Notes: generated by a model not told the origin, from the sequence alone. Numbered from the stretch's first letter, positions 33,314-42,091 are shown. The stretch: 42,336 nucleotides of DNA from SFDP01 sp051653625 (GCA_051653625.1 JBOFWM010000120.1:1-42336), one strand, 5' to 3'. Translations and numbers: made by a program.

Positions 33314-34175
33314 TCTAACCCTTAAAAAAAGAAGAACAAACGAAATGATCTTAAAAGGAATTATATATTTAAGTGCAATCCTTTCAGTAAGTTTATTATT
33401 AGGAATTATAGCATACGTATTTTATAAAGGATTTTCAGTTGTAAATTGGGATTTTATAACAACTGTAAAAAGTACTATAAAAGGTACAAAAGGAATTGCA
33501 GGAAATATAGTAAACACATTATATATTGTTGTAATTACATTAGTCATTGCAACACCTATTGGAGTAGGAAGTGCAGTATATTTAAATGAATATGCTAAAC
33601 CAGGAAGAATCGTAAGACTCATAGAGTTTACAACAGAAACATTATCAGGAATTCCTTCTATTATCTTTGGATTATTTGGTAGAATATTCTTTGGAGAAAC
33701 TTTAAAACTTGGATATTCTATTTTAACAGGTGCACTTACATTAACAATTATGATTCTCCCTTTAATCACAAGAAATACACAAGAAGCTTTAAAAACAGTG
33801 CCGTTAAGTTATAGAACAGGTGCACTTGGAATTGGTGCTACAAAATGGTATATGATTCGTACTGTAATTTTACCATCAGCGATGCCTGGAATTTTAACGG
33901 GAATTATTTTATCAATTGGTAGAATTGTAGGGGAATCAGCAGCCTTATTATTTACAGCAGGAAGTGGATACTTATTACCGAAATTAGGAAAAGGACTGTT
34001 AAATAAAATTGGTGAATCTGGTGGTACATTAACAATAGAATTATATTTAAGTATGTCAAAAGCAGAATACAATGTTGCTTTTGGTATTGCAGTTGTATTA
34101 CTAGTAATTGTATTGATAATTAATATGTTAACAAAAGTTTTAGCAAGACATTTTGATGTTACAAAAAGAAAATAG
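33306..34175 (+). CDS. pstA: Phosphate ABC transporter permease PstA
   Basis: This is the 289-residue second permease subunit with about six transmembrane helices. The EAA loop is ALGIGATKWYMIRTVILPSAMPGI, and TLSGIPSIIFGLFGRIFFG and LTIMILPLITRNTQEALKTVP are typical PstA. It overlaps pstC by 8 bp, with AGGGAGA upstream inside pstC. PstC and PstA form the heterodimeric channel energised by PstB. Confidence 0.95.
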   Translation: MNSLTLKKRRTNEMILKGIIYLSAILSVSLLLGIIAYVFYKGFSVVNWDFITTVKSTIKGTKGIAGNIVNTLYIVVITLVIATPIGVGSAVYLNEYAKPGRIVRLIEFTTETLSGIPSIIFGLFGRIFFGETLKLGYSILTGALTLTIMILPLITRNTQEALKTVPLSYRTGALGIGATKWYMIRTVILPSAMPGILTGIILSIGRIVGESAALLFTAGSGYLLPKLGKGLLNKIGESGGTLTIELYLSMSKAEYNVAFGIAVVLLVIVLIINMLTKVLARHFDVTKRK

Positions 34176-34202
34176 CTTTCTTTATTGAAAGGAATGGATA
34201 AG

Positions 34203-34961
34203 ATGAGCAAAATAAAAATAAGTGCAAAAAACCTTGATTTATTCTATGGAGCAAACCAAGCACTAAAAAATATAAATATTGATATAAAAGAAAATGCGGT
34301 AACTGCATTTATCGGACCAAGTGGTTGTGGAAAATCAACATTTTTAAAAAGTATAAATCGTATGAATGATTTAGTTGATGGTGTAAAAATTAATGGAACT
34401 ATTTATCTTGATGATGAAGATATTTATCAAGATAAAGTAGATACTACTATATTAAGAAAAAAAATAGGTATGGTGTTTCAACAACCTAACCCATTTCCTA
34501 TGAGTATTTATGATAATATTGCCTATGGACCAAGGATTCATGGAATTAAAAATAAAGCAGTATTAGATGAAATTGTAGAAAGAAGTTTAAAAGATGCAGC
34601 AATTTTTGATGAAGTAAAAGATCGATTGAAAAAATCTGCTCTTGGATTATCGGGTGGTCAACAACAACGTTTATGTATAGCTCGTTCTTTATCTGTAGAA
34701 CCAGATGTTTTACTTATGGATGAGCCAACTAGTGCACTTGATCCTATTTCTACATTACGTATTGAAGAATTAATGGAAGAATTAAAGAAAAAATATACCG
34801 TTGTCGTAGTAACACATAATATGCAACAAGCAGCAAGAGTTTCAGATACTACAGCATTTTTCTTATTAGGAGAATTAATAGAAACAGACACAACCCATAA
34901 TATTTTCACGTCACCAAAACATAAAAAAACAGAAGATTATATTACAGGTAGATTCGGTTAA
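34203..34961 (+). CDS. pstB: Phosphate ABC transporter ATPase PstB
   Basis: The 252-residue ATPase has Walker A GPSGCGKSTFLKSINRMNDL, the PstB hallmark. Its signature is LSGGQQQRLCIARSL, Walker B is VLLMDEPTSALDP and the H-loop is VTHNMQQAARVSD. I use the ATG at 34203 (MSKIKISAKN). In-frame ATG 34194 and TTG 34185 sit on or too near the AAAGG. It follows pstA after 27 bp and precedes phoU. Confidence 0.96.
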   Translation: MSKIKISAKNLDLFYGANQALKNINIDIKENAVTAFIGPSGCGKSTFLKSINRMNDLVDGVKINGTIYLDDEDIYQDKVDTTILRKKIGMVFQQPNPFPMSIYDNIAYGPRIHGIKNKAVLDEIVERSLKDAAIFDEVKDRLKKSALGLSGGQQQRLCIARSLSVEPDVLLMDEPTSALDPISTLRIEELMEELKKKYTVVVVTHNMQQAARVSDTTAFFLLGELIETDTTHNIFTSPKHKKTEDYITGRFG

Positions 34962-34992
34962 GCAAAAGTTTAAGAAAAGGATGGTTATAAAT

Positions 34993-35655
34993 ATGTCTCC
35001 AAGAACAGTATTTGAAAGTGAATTGAATGAATTAAATAAAGATGTAGAAGAAATGTTTGAAATTATGATTTGCTCTTACGATGATTTATTTGAAGCATTA
35101 AAATTTGAAGATGAAATGCGTATAAAACGTATTATGAAAAATGATAGAAATATTAATAATATGCAACGCCAAATAGAAGGAAAATGTTTAACGTTAATTA
35201 CAAAACAACAACCTATCGCAAAAGATTTACGACTTGTAAGTGCAGCGCTTAAAGTAGTAACAGATATTGAACGAGTTGGGGATCATGTATGCGATATGGC
35301 AGAATTGTTTTTAAGACTTGGTACGACAAATATGAACCATTATTCTTCTCATTTAGAAGGAATGGCAAAAGCAACAAGAGAAATGTTAGAAAAAGCAATG
35401 AAAGCATTCATTAATAGAGATATGGAAATTGCAAAAAATATTGCAAAAGAAGATGATGTGATTGATGCATTATTTAATAAGGTAAAGGCAGATATTATTT
35501 CCTATCTTAAAAATCAAACCAAAAATGAAGATGATTGCATTGATGTATTGATGATTGCAAAATATTTTGAGAAAATTGGAGATCATGCAGTAAATATTGC
35601 TGAATGGGAAATGTTTAAAGAAACAGGATTAGTAGATAATATTAGGTTATTATAA
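34993..35655 (+). CDS. phoU: Phosphate transport regulator PhoU
   Basis: PhoU is a two-repeat, three-helix-bundle protein that binds metal clusters, restrains Pst and signals phosphate sufficiency to PhoR. Both repeats show the family motif: VVTDIERVGDHVCDMAE and IAKYFEKIGDHAVNIAEW. The ATG at 34993 (220 residues) gives a usual MSPRTVFE start, AAAAGG about 12 nt upstream; ATG 34981 (MVINM) is too near. It is the last pst-operon gene and is followed by a strong terminator. Confidence 0.95.
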   Translation: MSPRTVFESELNELNKDVEEMFEIMICSYDDLFEALKFEDEMRIKRIMKNDRNINNMQRQIEGKCLTLITKQQPIAKDLRLVSAALKVVTDIERVGDHVCDMAELFLRLGTTNMNHYSSHLEGMAKATREMLEKAMKAFINRDMEIAKNIAKEDDVIDALFNKVKADIISYLKNQTKNEDDCIDVLMIAKYFEKIGDHAVNIAEWEMFKETGLVDNIRLL

Positions 35656-35657
35656 AA

Positions 35658-35701
35658 AAAATCTGTGTAAAAAAATAATTTTACACAGATTTTACCTTTT
35701 T
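35658..35701 (+). terminator. Terminator after phoU
   Basis: A perfect 15-bp stem, AAAATCTGTGTAAAA (35658-35672) and its complement (35679-35693), is followed by ACCTTTTT. It closes the pstSCAB-phoU transcript. Confidence 0.88.
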
Positions 35702-35712
35702 ATCTCTTATAA

Positions 35713-35741
35713 TTTACAAAGCTAGGTTATGGTGTTAGAAT
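35713..35741 (+). promoter_or_regulatory. Promoter of Na/Pi cotransporter-phoBR unit
   Basis: TTTACA (35713-35718) and TAGAAT (35736-35741) are exactly 17 bp apart, immediately downstream of the phoU terminator. No clear Pho-box repeat set is seen, so the unit may be constitutive or read through. Confidence 0.75.
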
Positions 35742-35786
35742 AAGATAAAAAATATATTACACATACAAAGCATAAAGGAGATGAAA

Positions 35787-37559
35787 ATGGATATTTTCAG
35801 TTTATTTACAATGGTTGGTGGTTTGGCATTTTTTCTATATGGTATGCATATTATGGGAGAAGGGCTTTCAAAGGCATCTGGAGGGCGTTTAGAAAAAGTA
35901 TTAGAGAAATTAACGTCAAATCCAATTAAAGCAGTTATTTTAGGAGCGGGAGTAACTGCAGTTATTCAGTCATCTTCTGCAACAACAGTTATGGTAGTAG
36001 GTTTTGTAAATTCAGGAATTATGAAATTATCTCAAGCAATTGGAATTATTATGGGTGCTAATGTTGGGACAACAATTACTTCTTGGATTCTTTCATTAAC
36101 TGGAATTGAAAGTAGCAATTTTTTTGTTAAATTATTAAAGCCAACATCATTTTCACCAATATTAGCAGTAATAGGTGTAGCACTTATTATGTTTTCTAAA
36201 AAAGAAAAGAGAAAAAATGTTGGAGCAATCTTAATAGGATTTGCAGTATTGATGTTTGGAATGGATACAATGAGTAGTGCAGTAAAACCACTTGCGAATG
36301 TACCAGAGTTTACAAATTTATTCCTATTATTTTCTAATCCAATTTTAGGGTTAATAGCAGGAGCAATTTTAACTGCAATTATACAAAGTTCATCTGCATC
36401 TGTAGGTATTTTACAAGCATTATGTGCAACAGGAGCAGTACCGTTTAGTTCTGCAATACCAATTATTATGGGACAAAATATAGGAACTTGTGTTACTGCT
36501 ATGATTTCAGGTGTTGGAGCTAGTAAAAATGCAAAAAGAGCAGCACTTGTTCATTTATATTTTAATGTTATTGGTACGGTAGTATTTATGGTATTATTTT
36601 ACTTTTTAGATGCTGTTTTTATATTTTCTTTTATGGAGGAAGCAGCAAGTGTAGCAGGAATTGCTATTGTTCATACTGTATTCAATATCGTAGCAACAAT
36701 ATTATTATTACCATTTTCAAAAGTATTAGAAAAATTAGCATATTTAACAATTAAAGAAGATGAAGTTGTAACTGTTACAAATAATAAAACAGAAGAAGAT
36801 TTTATGTTATTAGATTCTCGTTTTCTTGAAACACCAGGTTTTGCTATTGAACAATGTAAAATAGTTGGAAATAGTATGTCAAATTTAGCAAAAGATGCTG
36901 TTAATAAAGCTATGAATTTAATTGATGTTTTTGACGAAAATAGCTTTAATGAAATTGTAGAATTAGAAAAAGTAATAGATAGTTATGAAGATAAATTAGG
37001 AACGTATATTATAAAACTTAGTCAAAAGAATTTATCAGAAAAAGATAGTCATTCTTTAAATATTTTATTACATTGCTTAAGTGATTTTGAACGTATTTCA
37101 GACCATGCAGTAACAATTGCTTATTCTGCAAAAGAAATGTTTGATAAAGAGCAAAAGTTTAGTAAAAAAGCGCAACAGGAATTACATGTGCTAATGCAAG
37201 CAGTAAAAGAAATTTTAGATATTACGATTTCTGTTTTTATTACAGAAAATGTAGATCAAGCAAAAGAAGTAGAACCATTAGAAGAATTAATTGATACATT
37301 AAAAGCAGAATTAAAACAACGTCATGTTAAACGTTTACGAAAAGAAAAATGTAATATTGAAATGGGATTTGTTCTTATCGATATTACAACGAGTTTTGCA
37401 AGAGTTGCAGATTACTGCTCAAATGTTGCAGTTTGTTTATTGGAAATTAATGAAGATGGATATGATACACATAAATATCTTGATAAAATAAAAAAAGCAA
37501 ACAATATTGAGTTTCATGAAAAATATAAAAAATATTGTGATAAGTATTTGTTACCATAA
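35787..37559 (+). CDS. Na+/phosphate cotransporter family protein with PhoU-like tail
   Basis: This 590-residue protein has two PNaS repeats, each with the QSSSAT/QSSSAS substrate motif: VIQSSSATTVMVVGF at residues 60-74, and IIQSSSASVGIL near 200. About eight to nine transmembrane segments are followed by a cytoplasmic PhoU-like helical domain (about 335-550), which contains LSDFERISDHAVTIAYSAKE and a second DITTSFARVADYCSNVAV. It is a second, likely low-affinity phosphate route. Start ATG 35787 has GGAG 6 nt upstream; ATG 35781 abuts it. It sits between phoU and phoB, so both phosphate importers and the regulator are together. Confidence 0.9.
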   Translation: MDIFSLFTMVGGLAFFLYGMHIMGEGLSKASGGRLEKVLEKLTSNPIKAVILGAGVTAVIQSSSATTVMVVGFVNSGIMKLSQAIGIIMGANVGTTITSWILSLTGIESSNFFVKLLKPTSFSPILAVIGVALIMFSKKEKRKNVGAILIGFAVLMFGMDTMSSAVKPLANVPEFTNLFLLFSNPILGLIAGAILTAIIQSSSASVGILQALCATGAVPFSSAIPIIMGQNIGTCVTAMISGVGASKNAKRAALVHLYFNVIGTVVFMVLFYFLDAVFIFSFMEEAASVAGIAIVHTVFNIVATILLLPFSKVLEKLAYLTIKEDEVVTVTNNKTEEDFMLLDSRFLETPGFAIEQCKIVGNSMSNLAKDAVNKAMNLIDVFDENSFNEIVELEKVIDSYEDKLGTYIIKLSQKNLSEKDSHSLNILLHCLSDFERISDHAVTIAYSAKEMFDKEQKFSKKAQQELHVLMQAVKEILDITISVFITENVDQAKEVEPLEELIDTLKAELKQRHVKRLRKEKCNIEMGFVLIDITTSFARVADYCSNVAVCLLEINEDGYDTHKYLDKIKKANNIEFHEKYKKYCDKYLLP

Positions 37560-37593
37560 GTTCATAACATAGAAATATGTGGGAGGAGCAATC

Positions 37594-38268
37594 ATGCCTT
37601 TAATATATATAGTAGAAGATGATAAAAACATCAGGGAAATTGAATCATTTGCATTAAAAAATAGTGGATATGAAATTGAAGATTTTGAATGTGCAAAAGA
37701 TTTTTTCGAACAAATAAAAGTAAAAGTACCAAATTTAATATTATTGGATGTTATGCTCCCAGATGAAGATGGATTATCTATTTTACAAAAATTACGTTCA
37801 AATTCAGAAACAAAAAGAATTCCAATAATAATGGTGACAGCAAAAACAACGGAAATTGATAAAGTAAAAGGGCTTGATTTAGGAGCAGATGATTATCTAG
37901 CAAAGCCATTTGGAATTATGGAATTAATATCAAGAGTAAAAGCACTTTTTAGAAGAAGTAATAATATGATGGAAGAAAAGTTCTTATCAATTGGTGGTAT
38001 ATTTCTTGATAATGAAAGACATGCAGTGTTTGTAAATGATAAGCAATGTGAATTAACCTATAAAGAATATGAATTACTTCGATTATTAATGCAAAATTTA
38101 GGAATTGTTACTTCTAGAGATATTATAATGGAAAAAGTATGGGGAACAGACTTTGAAGGGGAATCACGTACACTTGATATGCATATTAAAACATTGCGAC
38201 AAAAGTTATCCACAGAAGGATCAAGAATAAAGACTGTTCGTAATGTGGGATACATTTTGGAGGCATAG
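37594..38268 (+). CDS. phoB: PhoB/PhoP-type response regulator
   Basis: The 224-residue OmpR-family regulator has acidic D9-D10, phospho-acceptor D52 (LILLDVMLPDEDG), and the KPFG lysine in DDYLAKPFG. Its winged-helix domain includes ESRTLDMHIKTLRQKL and the end RNVGYILEA. ATG 37594 has GGGAGGAG 6 nt upstream. The location after pst, phoU and a Na/Pi transporter, and before a PhoR-like kinase, identifies it as PhoB/PhoP; the Pho box upstream of pstS is its expected target. The kinase Shine-Dalgarno (GGAGG) lies in its last codons. Confidence 0.9.
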   Translation: MPLIYIVEDDKNIREIESFALKNSGYEIEDFECAKDFFEQIKVKVPNLILLDVMLPDEDGLSILQKLRSNSETKRIPIIMVTAKTTEIDKVKGLDLGADDYLAKPFGIMELISRVKALFRRSNNMMEEKFLSIGGIFLDNERHAVFVNDKQCELTYKEYELLRLLMQNLGIVTSRDIIMEKVWGTDFEGESRTLDMHIKTLRQKLSTEGSRIKTVRNVGYILEA

Positions 38269-38271
38269 CAA

Positions 38272-39624
38272 TTGAAAAAGAAAATAAATATTCAACTTCT
38301 TAGTATTGCTTTACTTGCTATTCTTTTAACATTAATTATGGTTTGTGTCGTATTTTATGATTTATTTCAAAAACAAGTAATGTCAGATTTAGAATCTTAT
38401 GCAAATTTTTTAAAAGGTATACAAAAAGAAATATTAATAGAAAATGATTTTTTTAATCAAAATAACGATATTCGTATTTCTATAATAAATAGTGAAGGAA
38501 CAGTTATTTTTGATAGTGATATTAAGATTGATGCTCTAGATGATCATAGTTCACGACCAGAAGTGATTGATGCTTTTGCAAAAGGTGAGGGTGAATCTAT
38601 ACGAAAATCAGATACAGTAAATAAGAATATTTTTTATTATGCTGTTATATTAGAAGATTCCTATGTTTTAAGAGTTGCAAAAGAAGCAAATAACATTTGG
38701 AGTGTTTATTTTACAACAATACCAGTTATTTTATGTGTTGCATTATTTTTATTTTTATTATGTCTTTTTGTTGCTAAATTTTTGACAAAAAGATTAATAT
38801 CTCCAATTGAAGATATGGTTAAGAATTTAGGTGATGTAAATATTGAACATATATATCCTGAATTGATACCTGTAATAGAAACGATTAACAATCAACATCA
38901 AGATATTATTAAAGCAGCAAAAATGAGACAAGATTTTACTGCAAATGTTTCACATGAATTAAAAACTCCACTTACATCTATTTCTGGTTATTCAGAACTT
39001 ATTGAAAGTGGAATGGTTGGAGAAAAAGATATTATACGGTTTGCAGCAGAAATTCACAAGAATTCTACACGATTATTAAGACAAATAAATGATATTATTC
39101 GTTTATCTGAATTAGATGCATTAGATAATGATATGAGTTTTGAAAAAGTAAGTTTATATTCTGTTGCAAGAACTTGTGTTGATATGTTGCAAATTAATGC
39201 AGAAAAACATCAAGTGAGTCTTACTTTTTATGGAGAGCCATGTGATATTTATGCAACAAAAGAAATGGTAGAAGAAATTCTATATAATTTATGTGATAAT
39301 GCAATACGATATAATAATGAAAATGGTTCTGTTCATGTATCGGTTAAAGAGATAGGAGAAGAAGTAATTCTTACAGTAAAAGATACTGGAATTGGGATTC
39401 CTTCAAAACATCAAGAAAGAATTTTTGAGCGTTTTTATAGAGTAGATAAAAGTAGATCAAAATTAACAGGTGGAACAGGATTAGGATTAGCTATTGTAAA
39501 ACATATTCTAGTACAAATAGATGGAGATCTATCACTTGAATCAGTAGAAGGTGAAGGTACAACCGTACAAATTATCTTTAAAAAATATAAAGAAAGCATT
39601 GAAAAGTTAGAGGAATTATCATGA
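38272..39624 (+). CDS. phoR: PhoR-type sensor histidine kinase
   Basis: The 450-residue kinase has TM1 at about 9-29 and an extracytoplasmic domain (about 30-142). TM2 is at about 145-170, followed by a short linker, HisKA with H228 (ANVSHELKTPLTSISGYSELI) and HATPase_c (NLCDNAIRYN, DTGIGIPSKHQERIFERFYR, GGTGLGLAIVKHIL). The start is TTG 38272 with GGAGG 8 nt upstream; phoB ends 3 bp before. It should phosphorylate PhoB in phosphate limitation, with PhoU as brake. Its TGA overlaps the ATG of the fumarase alpha gene (ATGA). Confidence 0.88.
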   Translation: MKKKINIQLLSIALLAILLTLIMVCVVFYDLFQKQVMSDLESYANFLKGIQKEILIENDFFNQNNDIRISIINSEGTVIFDSDIKIDALDDHSSRPEVIDAFAKGEGESIRKSDTVNKNIFYYAVILEDSYVLRVAKEANNIWSVYFTTIPVILCVALFLFLLCLFVAKFLTKRLISPIEDMVKNLGDVNIEHIYPELIPVIETINNQHQDIIKAAKMRQDFTANVSHELKTPLTSISGYSELIESGMVGEKDIIRFAAEIHKNSTRLLRQINDIIRLSELDALDNDMSFEKVSLYSVARTCVDMLQINAEKHQVSLTFYGEPCDIYATKEMVEEILYNLCDNAIRYNNENGSVHVSVKEIGEEVILTVKDTGIGIPSKHQERIFERFYRVDKSRSKLTGGTGLGLAIVKHILVQIDGDLSLESVEGEGTTVQIIFKKYKESIEKLEELS

Positions 39625-40463
39625 GAACAATACATGTGGATAAAATATCAGAAATTGTAAAGGATATGTGTATAAAAGCAAATCATAAATTATCAGAAGA
39701 TATGAAGTGTGCTTTAATAAAGAGTGAACAGGAAGAAACCTCCGAATTAGGGAAACAAGTATTAGAACAACTTTTGTTAAATTTAGAAATTGCAGATACT
39801 GATAATATTCCAATATGTCAAGATACTGGAATGGCAGTAATTTTTATTGAAATAGGGCAAGAAGTGTATATTGAAGGTGGTTCTCTTGAAAAAGCAATAA
39901 ATTTAGGAGTAAAACTTGGATATGAGCAAGGGTTTTTAAGAAAGTCAGTTGTTACAGATCCGATTATACGTGTGAACTCAAAAGATAATACACCAGCAGT
40001 TATTCATTATACGATTGTAGATGGTGATAAATTAAAAATAAAAGTAGCTCCTAAAGGTTTTGGTAGTGAAAATATGAGTAAAATTATTATGTTAAAACCT
40101 TCAGATGGTGTAGAAGGAATTAAAAATGCGGTATTATCCACAGTGAAAGAAGCTGGACCAAATGCTTGTCCACCGATGGTTGTTGGTGTAGGTATTGGAG
40201 GCACTTTTGAAAAATGTGCAATAATGGCGAAAGAAGCATTAAGTAGAGATGTATCAAAACATTCGGATATTCCACATATTAAACAATTAGAAGAAGAGTT
40301 ATTAGAAGAAATCAACAAATTGGGAATTGGACCAGGTGGACTTGGTGGAAAAACAACAGCATTTGCTGTAAATATTGAAACATATCCAACACATATAGCA
40401 GGACTTCCTATAGCAATCAATATTTGTTGTCATGTAAATAGACATATTATAGAGATAATTTAA
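39621..40463 (+). CDS. Class I fumarate hydratase (or tartrate dehydratase) alpha subunit
   Basis: This 280-residue protein is the N-terminal, [4Fe-4S]-binding subunit of the two-subunit class I fumarase family, interconverting fumarate and malate. Cluster cysteine candidates are C66 (IPICQDTGMAVIF), the cysteine in GPNACPPMVVGVGIGG, and the one in FEKCAIMAKEAL. KLGIGPGGLGGKTTAF is also a family block. It cannot be told from L-tartrate dehydratase alpha by sequence reading; a fumarase role in anaerobic C4 metabolism is more likely. It overlaps phoR by 4 bp and precedes the beta subunit by 22 bp. Confidence 0.9.
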   Translation: MRTIHVDKISEIVKDMCIKANHKLSEDMKCALIKSEQEETSELGKQVLEQLLLNLEIADTDNIPICQDTGMAVIFIEIGQEVYIEGGSLEKAINLGVKLGYEQGFLRKSVVTDPIIRVNSKDNTPAVIHYTIVDGDKLKIKVAPKGFGSENMSKIIMLKPSDGVEGIKNAVLSTVKEAGPNACPPMVVGVGIGGTFEKCAIMAKEALSRDVSKHSDIPHIKQLEEELLEEINKLGIGPGGLGGKTTAFAVNIETYPTHIAGLPIAINICCHVNRHIIEII

Positions 40464-40485
40464 AAGAAAGGTAGGGGAGTGAATC

Positions 40486-41040
40486 TTGAAGAAAACATTA
40501 AAATTACCTCTTACTATAGAAGATAGACAAAATTTAAAAGCAGGTGATTACGTTTATTTAACAGGAACATTATATACAGCACGTGATGCTGCACATAAAA
40601 GAATGATTGAAATGATAGAAAATGAGGAAAGTCTTCCTATAGATATAAATGGCCAAACAATTTATTACATGGGACCATCACCTGCAAGAGAAGGAAGACC
40701 AATCGGATCTGCAGGACCTACAACATCAAGCAGAATGGATAAATATACACCAACTCTTCTTGATATGGGAATGGTAGGTATGATTGGAAAAGGAAAAAGA
40801 TCGAAAGAAGTACTAGAATCTATTATAAAAAACAATGCAGTTTATTTTGCAGCTGTAGGTGGAGCAGGAGCTTTACTTTCAAAAGCCATTCTTTCTTCAG
40901 AGATAGTGGCATTTGATGACTTAGGCACAGAAGCAATAAGAAAATTAGAAGTGGAGAATCTTCCTATTATAGTGGTAATTGATTCAGAGGGAAATAATCT
41001 CTATGAAACAGCAATTGAATCATTTTTACAAAATGTATAA
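40486..41040 (+). CDS. Class I fumarate hydratase (or tartrate dehydratase) beta subunit
   Basis: This 184-residue protein is the C-terminal subunit, which completes the active site. Typical segments are LKAGDYVYLTGTLYTARDAAHKRM, YYMGPSPAREGRPIGSAGPTTSSRMD and GMIGKGKRS, followed by AVGGAGALLSKAI. The start is TTG 40486 with GGGGAG 6 nt upstream. With the alpha subunit it forms the oxygen-sensitive iron-sulfur hydro-lyase. It is cotranscribed with the alpha gene and probably with plsC 28 bp downstream. Confidence 0.9.
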   Translation: MKKTLKLPLTIEDRQNLKAGDYVYLTGTLYTARDAAHKRMIEMIENEESLPIDINGQTIYYMGPSPAREGRPIGSAGPTTSSRMDKYTPTLLDMGMVGMIGKGKRSKEVLESIIKNNAVYFAAVGGAGALLSKAILSSEIVAFDDLGTEAIRKLEVENLPIIVVIDSEGNNLYETAIESFLQNV

Positions 41041-41068
41041 ATAGATGTAGAGTTAGGAAGGAAATAAT

Positions 41069-41788
41069 GTGAAAAGAATATGCTTAATGGTATTTACACT
41101 TTTTTTTAAAGCCATTTATTATTTTGTTCGTATATGGATTCATGGTAAAAGAAAATGTGTAGATTATATAGAAGGTTTTTTCTTAGTGAAAAAGGTTACG
41201 ATTGATGCAAATCGAGCAGGACGTGTTAAAATAGAAGTTCAAGGTGTTGAAAATATACCTAAGCAAGATGGTTTTATTTTTTATCCGAATCATCAAGGTC
41301 TATTTGACGTATTAGCTTTTATTGAATCATCACCAAGACCTTTTGCATTTGTAATTAAAAAAGAAGCAAGTAATATTATCTTATTAAAACAAGTTATGGC
41401 TGCTTTAGGATCGATAGCGATAGATCGTGAAGATATAAAACAATCTATGGGAGTAATTAATCAAGTTGCAAAAGAAGTAAGTAAAGGAAGGAATTTTCTT
41501 ATCTTTGCAGAAGGAACGAGAAGTAAAGAGGGAAATAAGTTAGGAGAATTTAAAGGGGGCTCTTTTAAAAGTGCAACAAAGGTAGGATGTCCAATTGTTC
41601 CATGTGCTATTATAGATGCTTTTATTCCATTTGATAAAAATGAAATAAATCCAGTTACTGTAAAGGTTATTTATTTAAAGCCAATATACTATAATGAATA
41701 TAAAGATATGAAGACAGTAGAGATAGCTTCCTTAGTAAAAAGCAGAATTGAAGATGCTATAAAAAAAGTGATTGACAAAGTTGAATAA
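41069..41788 (+). CDS. plsC: 1-acyl-sn-glycerol-3-phosphate acyltransferase
   Basis: PlsC makes phosphatidic acid from lysophosphatidic acid. The 239-residue protein has an N-terminal membrane helix (about 5-25). The catalytic NHxxxxD motif is N74-H75...D80 (YPNHQGLFD), the glycerophosphate-binding block is FAEGTRSKEG, and GCPIVPCAI follows. The start is GTG 41069 with GGAAGG 8 nt upstream. Its last codons carry the -35 box of the tRNA-Ser promoter. It is the last protein gene before the rRNA region. Confidence 0.92.
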   Translation: MKRICLMVFTLFFKAIYYFVRIWIHGKRKCVDYIEGFFLVKKVTIDANRAGRVKIEVQGVENIPKQDGFIFYPNHQGLFDVLAFIESSPRPFAFVIKKEASNIILLKQVMAALGSIAIDREDIKQSMGVINQVAKEVSKGRNFLIFAEGTRSKEGNKLGEFKGGSFKSATKVGCPIVPCAIIDAFIPFDKNEINPVTVKVIYLKPIYYNEYKDMKTVEIASLVKSRIEDAIKKVIDKVE

Positions 41789-41800
41789 CTTATGTATAAT
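41772..41800 (+). promoter_or_regulatory. tRNA-Ser promoter (perfect consensus)
   Basis: TTGACA (41772-41777), a 17-bp spacer and TATAAT (41795-41800) match the sigma-70/A consensus exactly. The -35 lies within the coding end of plsC. Transcription should begin about 41807, roughly 54 nt before the tRNA. Confidence 0.93.
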
Positions 41801-41860
41801 TACTTTTGCGTCTACAAGATGTATAATTAAATAGCACTACAGAACGAAAGTTCAGAATCT

Positions 41861-41948
41861 GGAGAAATACTCAAGTGGCTGAAGAGGCGCCCCTGCTAAG
41901 GGTGTAGGTCGTTTACGCGGCGCGAGGGTTCAAATCCCTCTTTCTCCG
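41861..41948 (+). tRNA. tRNA-Ser (anticodon GCU)
   Basis: The 88-nt class II tRNA has acceptor arms GGAGAAA/TTTCTCC and a D-arm CTC/GAG. The anticodon stem CGCCC/GGGTG has loop CTGCTAA (anticodon GCT at 41895-41897), with a long variable arm. The T-arm is GAGGG-TTCAAAT-CCCTC, and the discriminator base is G. CCA is not encoded (TTT follows), so it must be added enzymatically. It reads AGC and AGU serine codons. Confidence 0.97.
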
Positions 41949-41973
41949 TTTGCTTAGCTCAAGTATGGAAAAG

Positions 41974-41997
41974 AAAATCTAATAAGATTTTTTTTTT
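41974..41997 (+). terminator. Terminator after tRNA-Ser
   Basis: AAAATCT (41974-41980) pairs with AGATTTT (41985-41991) across AATA, followed by further T to 41997. It separates the tRNA transcript from the rRNA promoters. Confidence 0.82.
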
Positions 41998-42033
41998 GCC
42001 TTTTAGAAAAAGTTTGAAACTTTAAAAAAAGTG

Positions 42034-42062
42034 TTGACATAATAAGAGATAAGTGATATTAT
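42034..42062 (+). promoter_or_regulatory. rRNA operon promoter P1
   Basis: TTGACA (42034-42039) and TATTAT (42057-42062) are spaced by 17 bp. The transcript would begin near 42069, just where CCACC...GGTGG can form a hairpin (42070-42090). Confidence 0.85.
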
Positions 42063-42091
42063 AAAAATCCACCCGCGAACAAGCAGGTGGG

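Noticed and set aside
40007..40420. 137-codon open frame antisense to fumarase alpha
   Set aside because: It overlaps a well-conserved protein completely and has no recognisable domain or ribosome-binding site.
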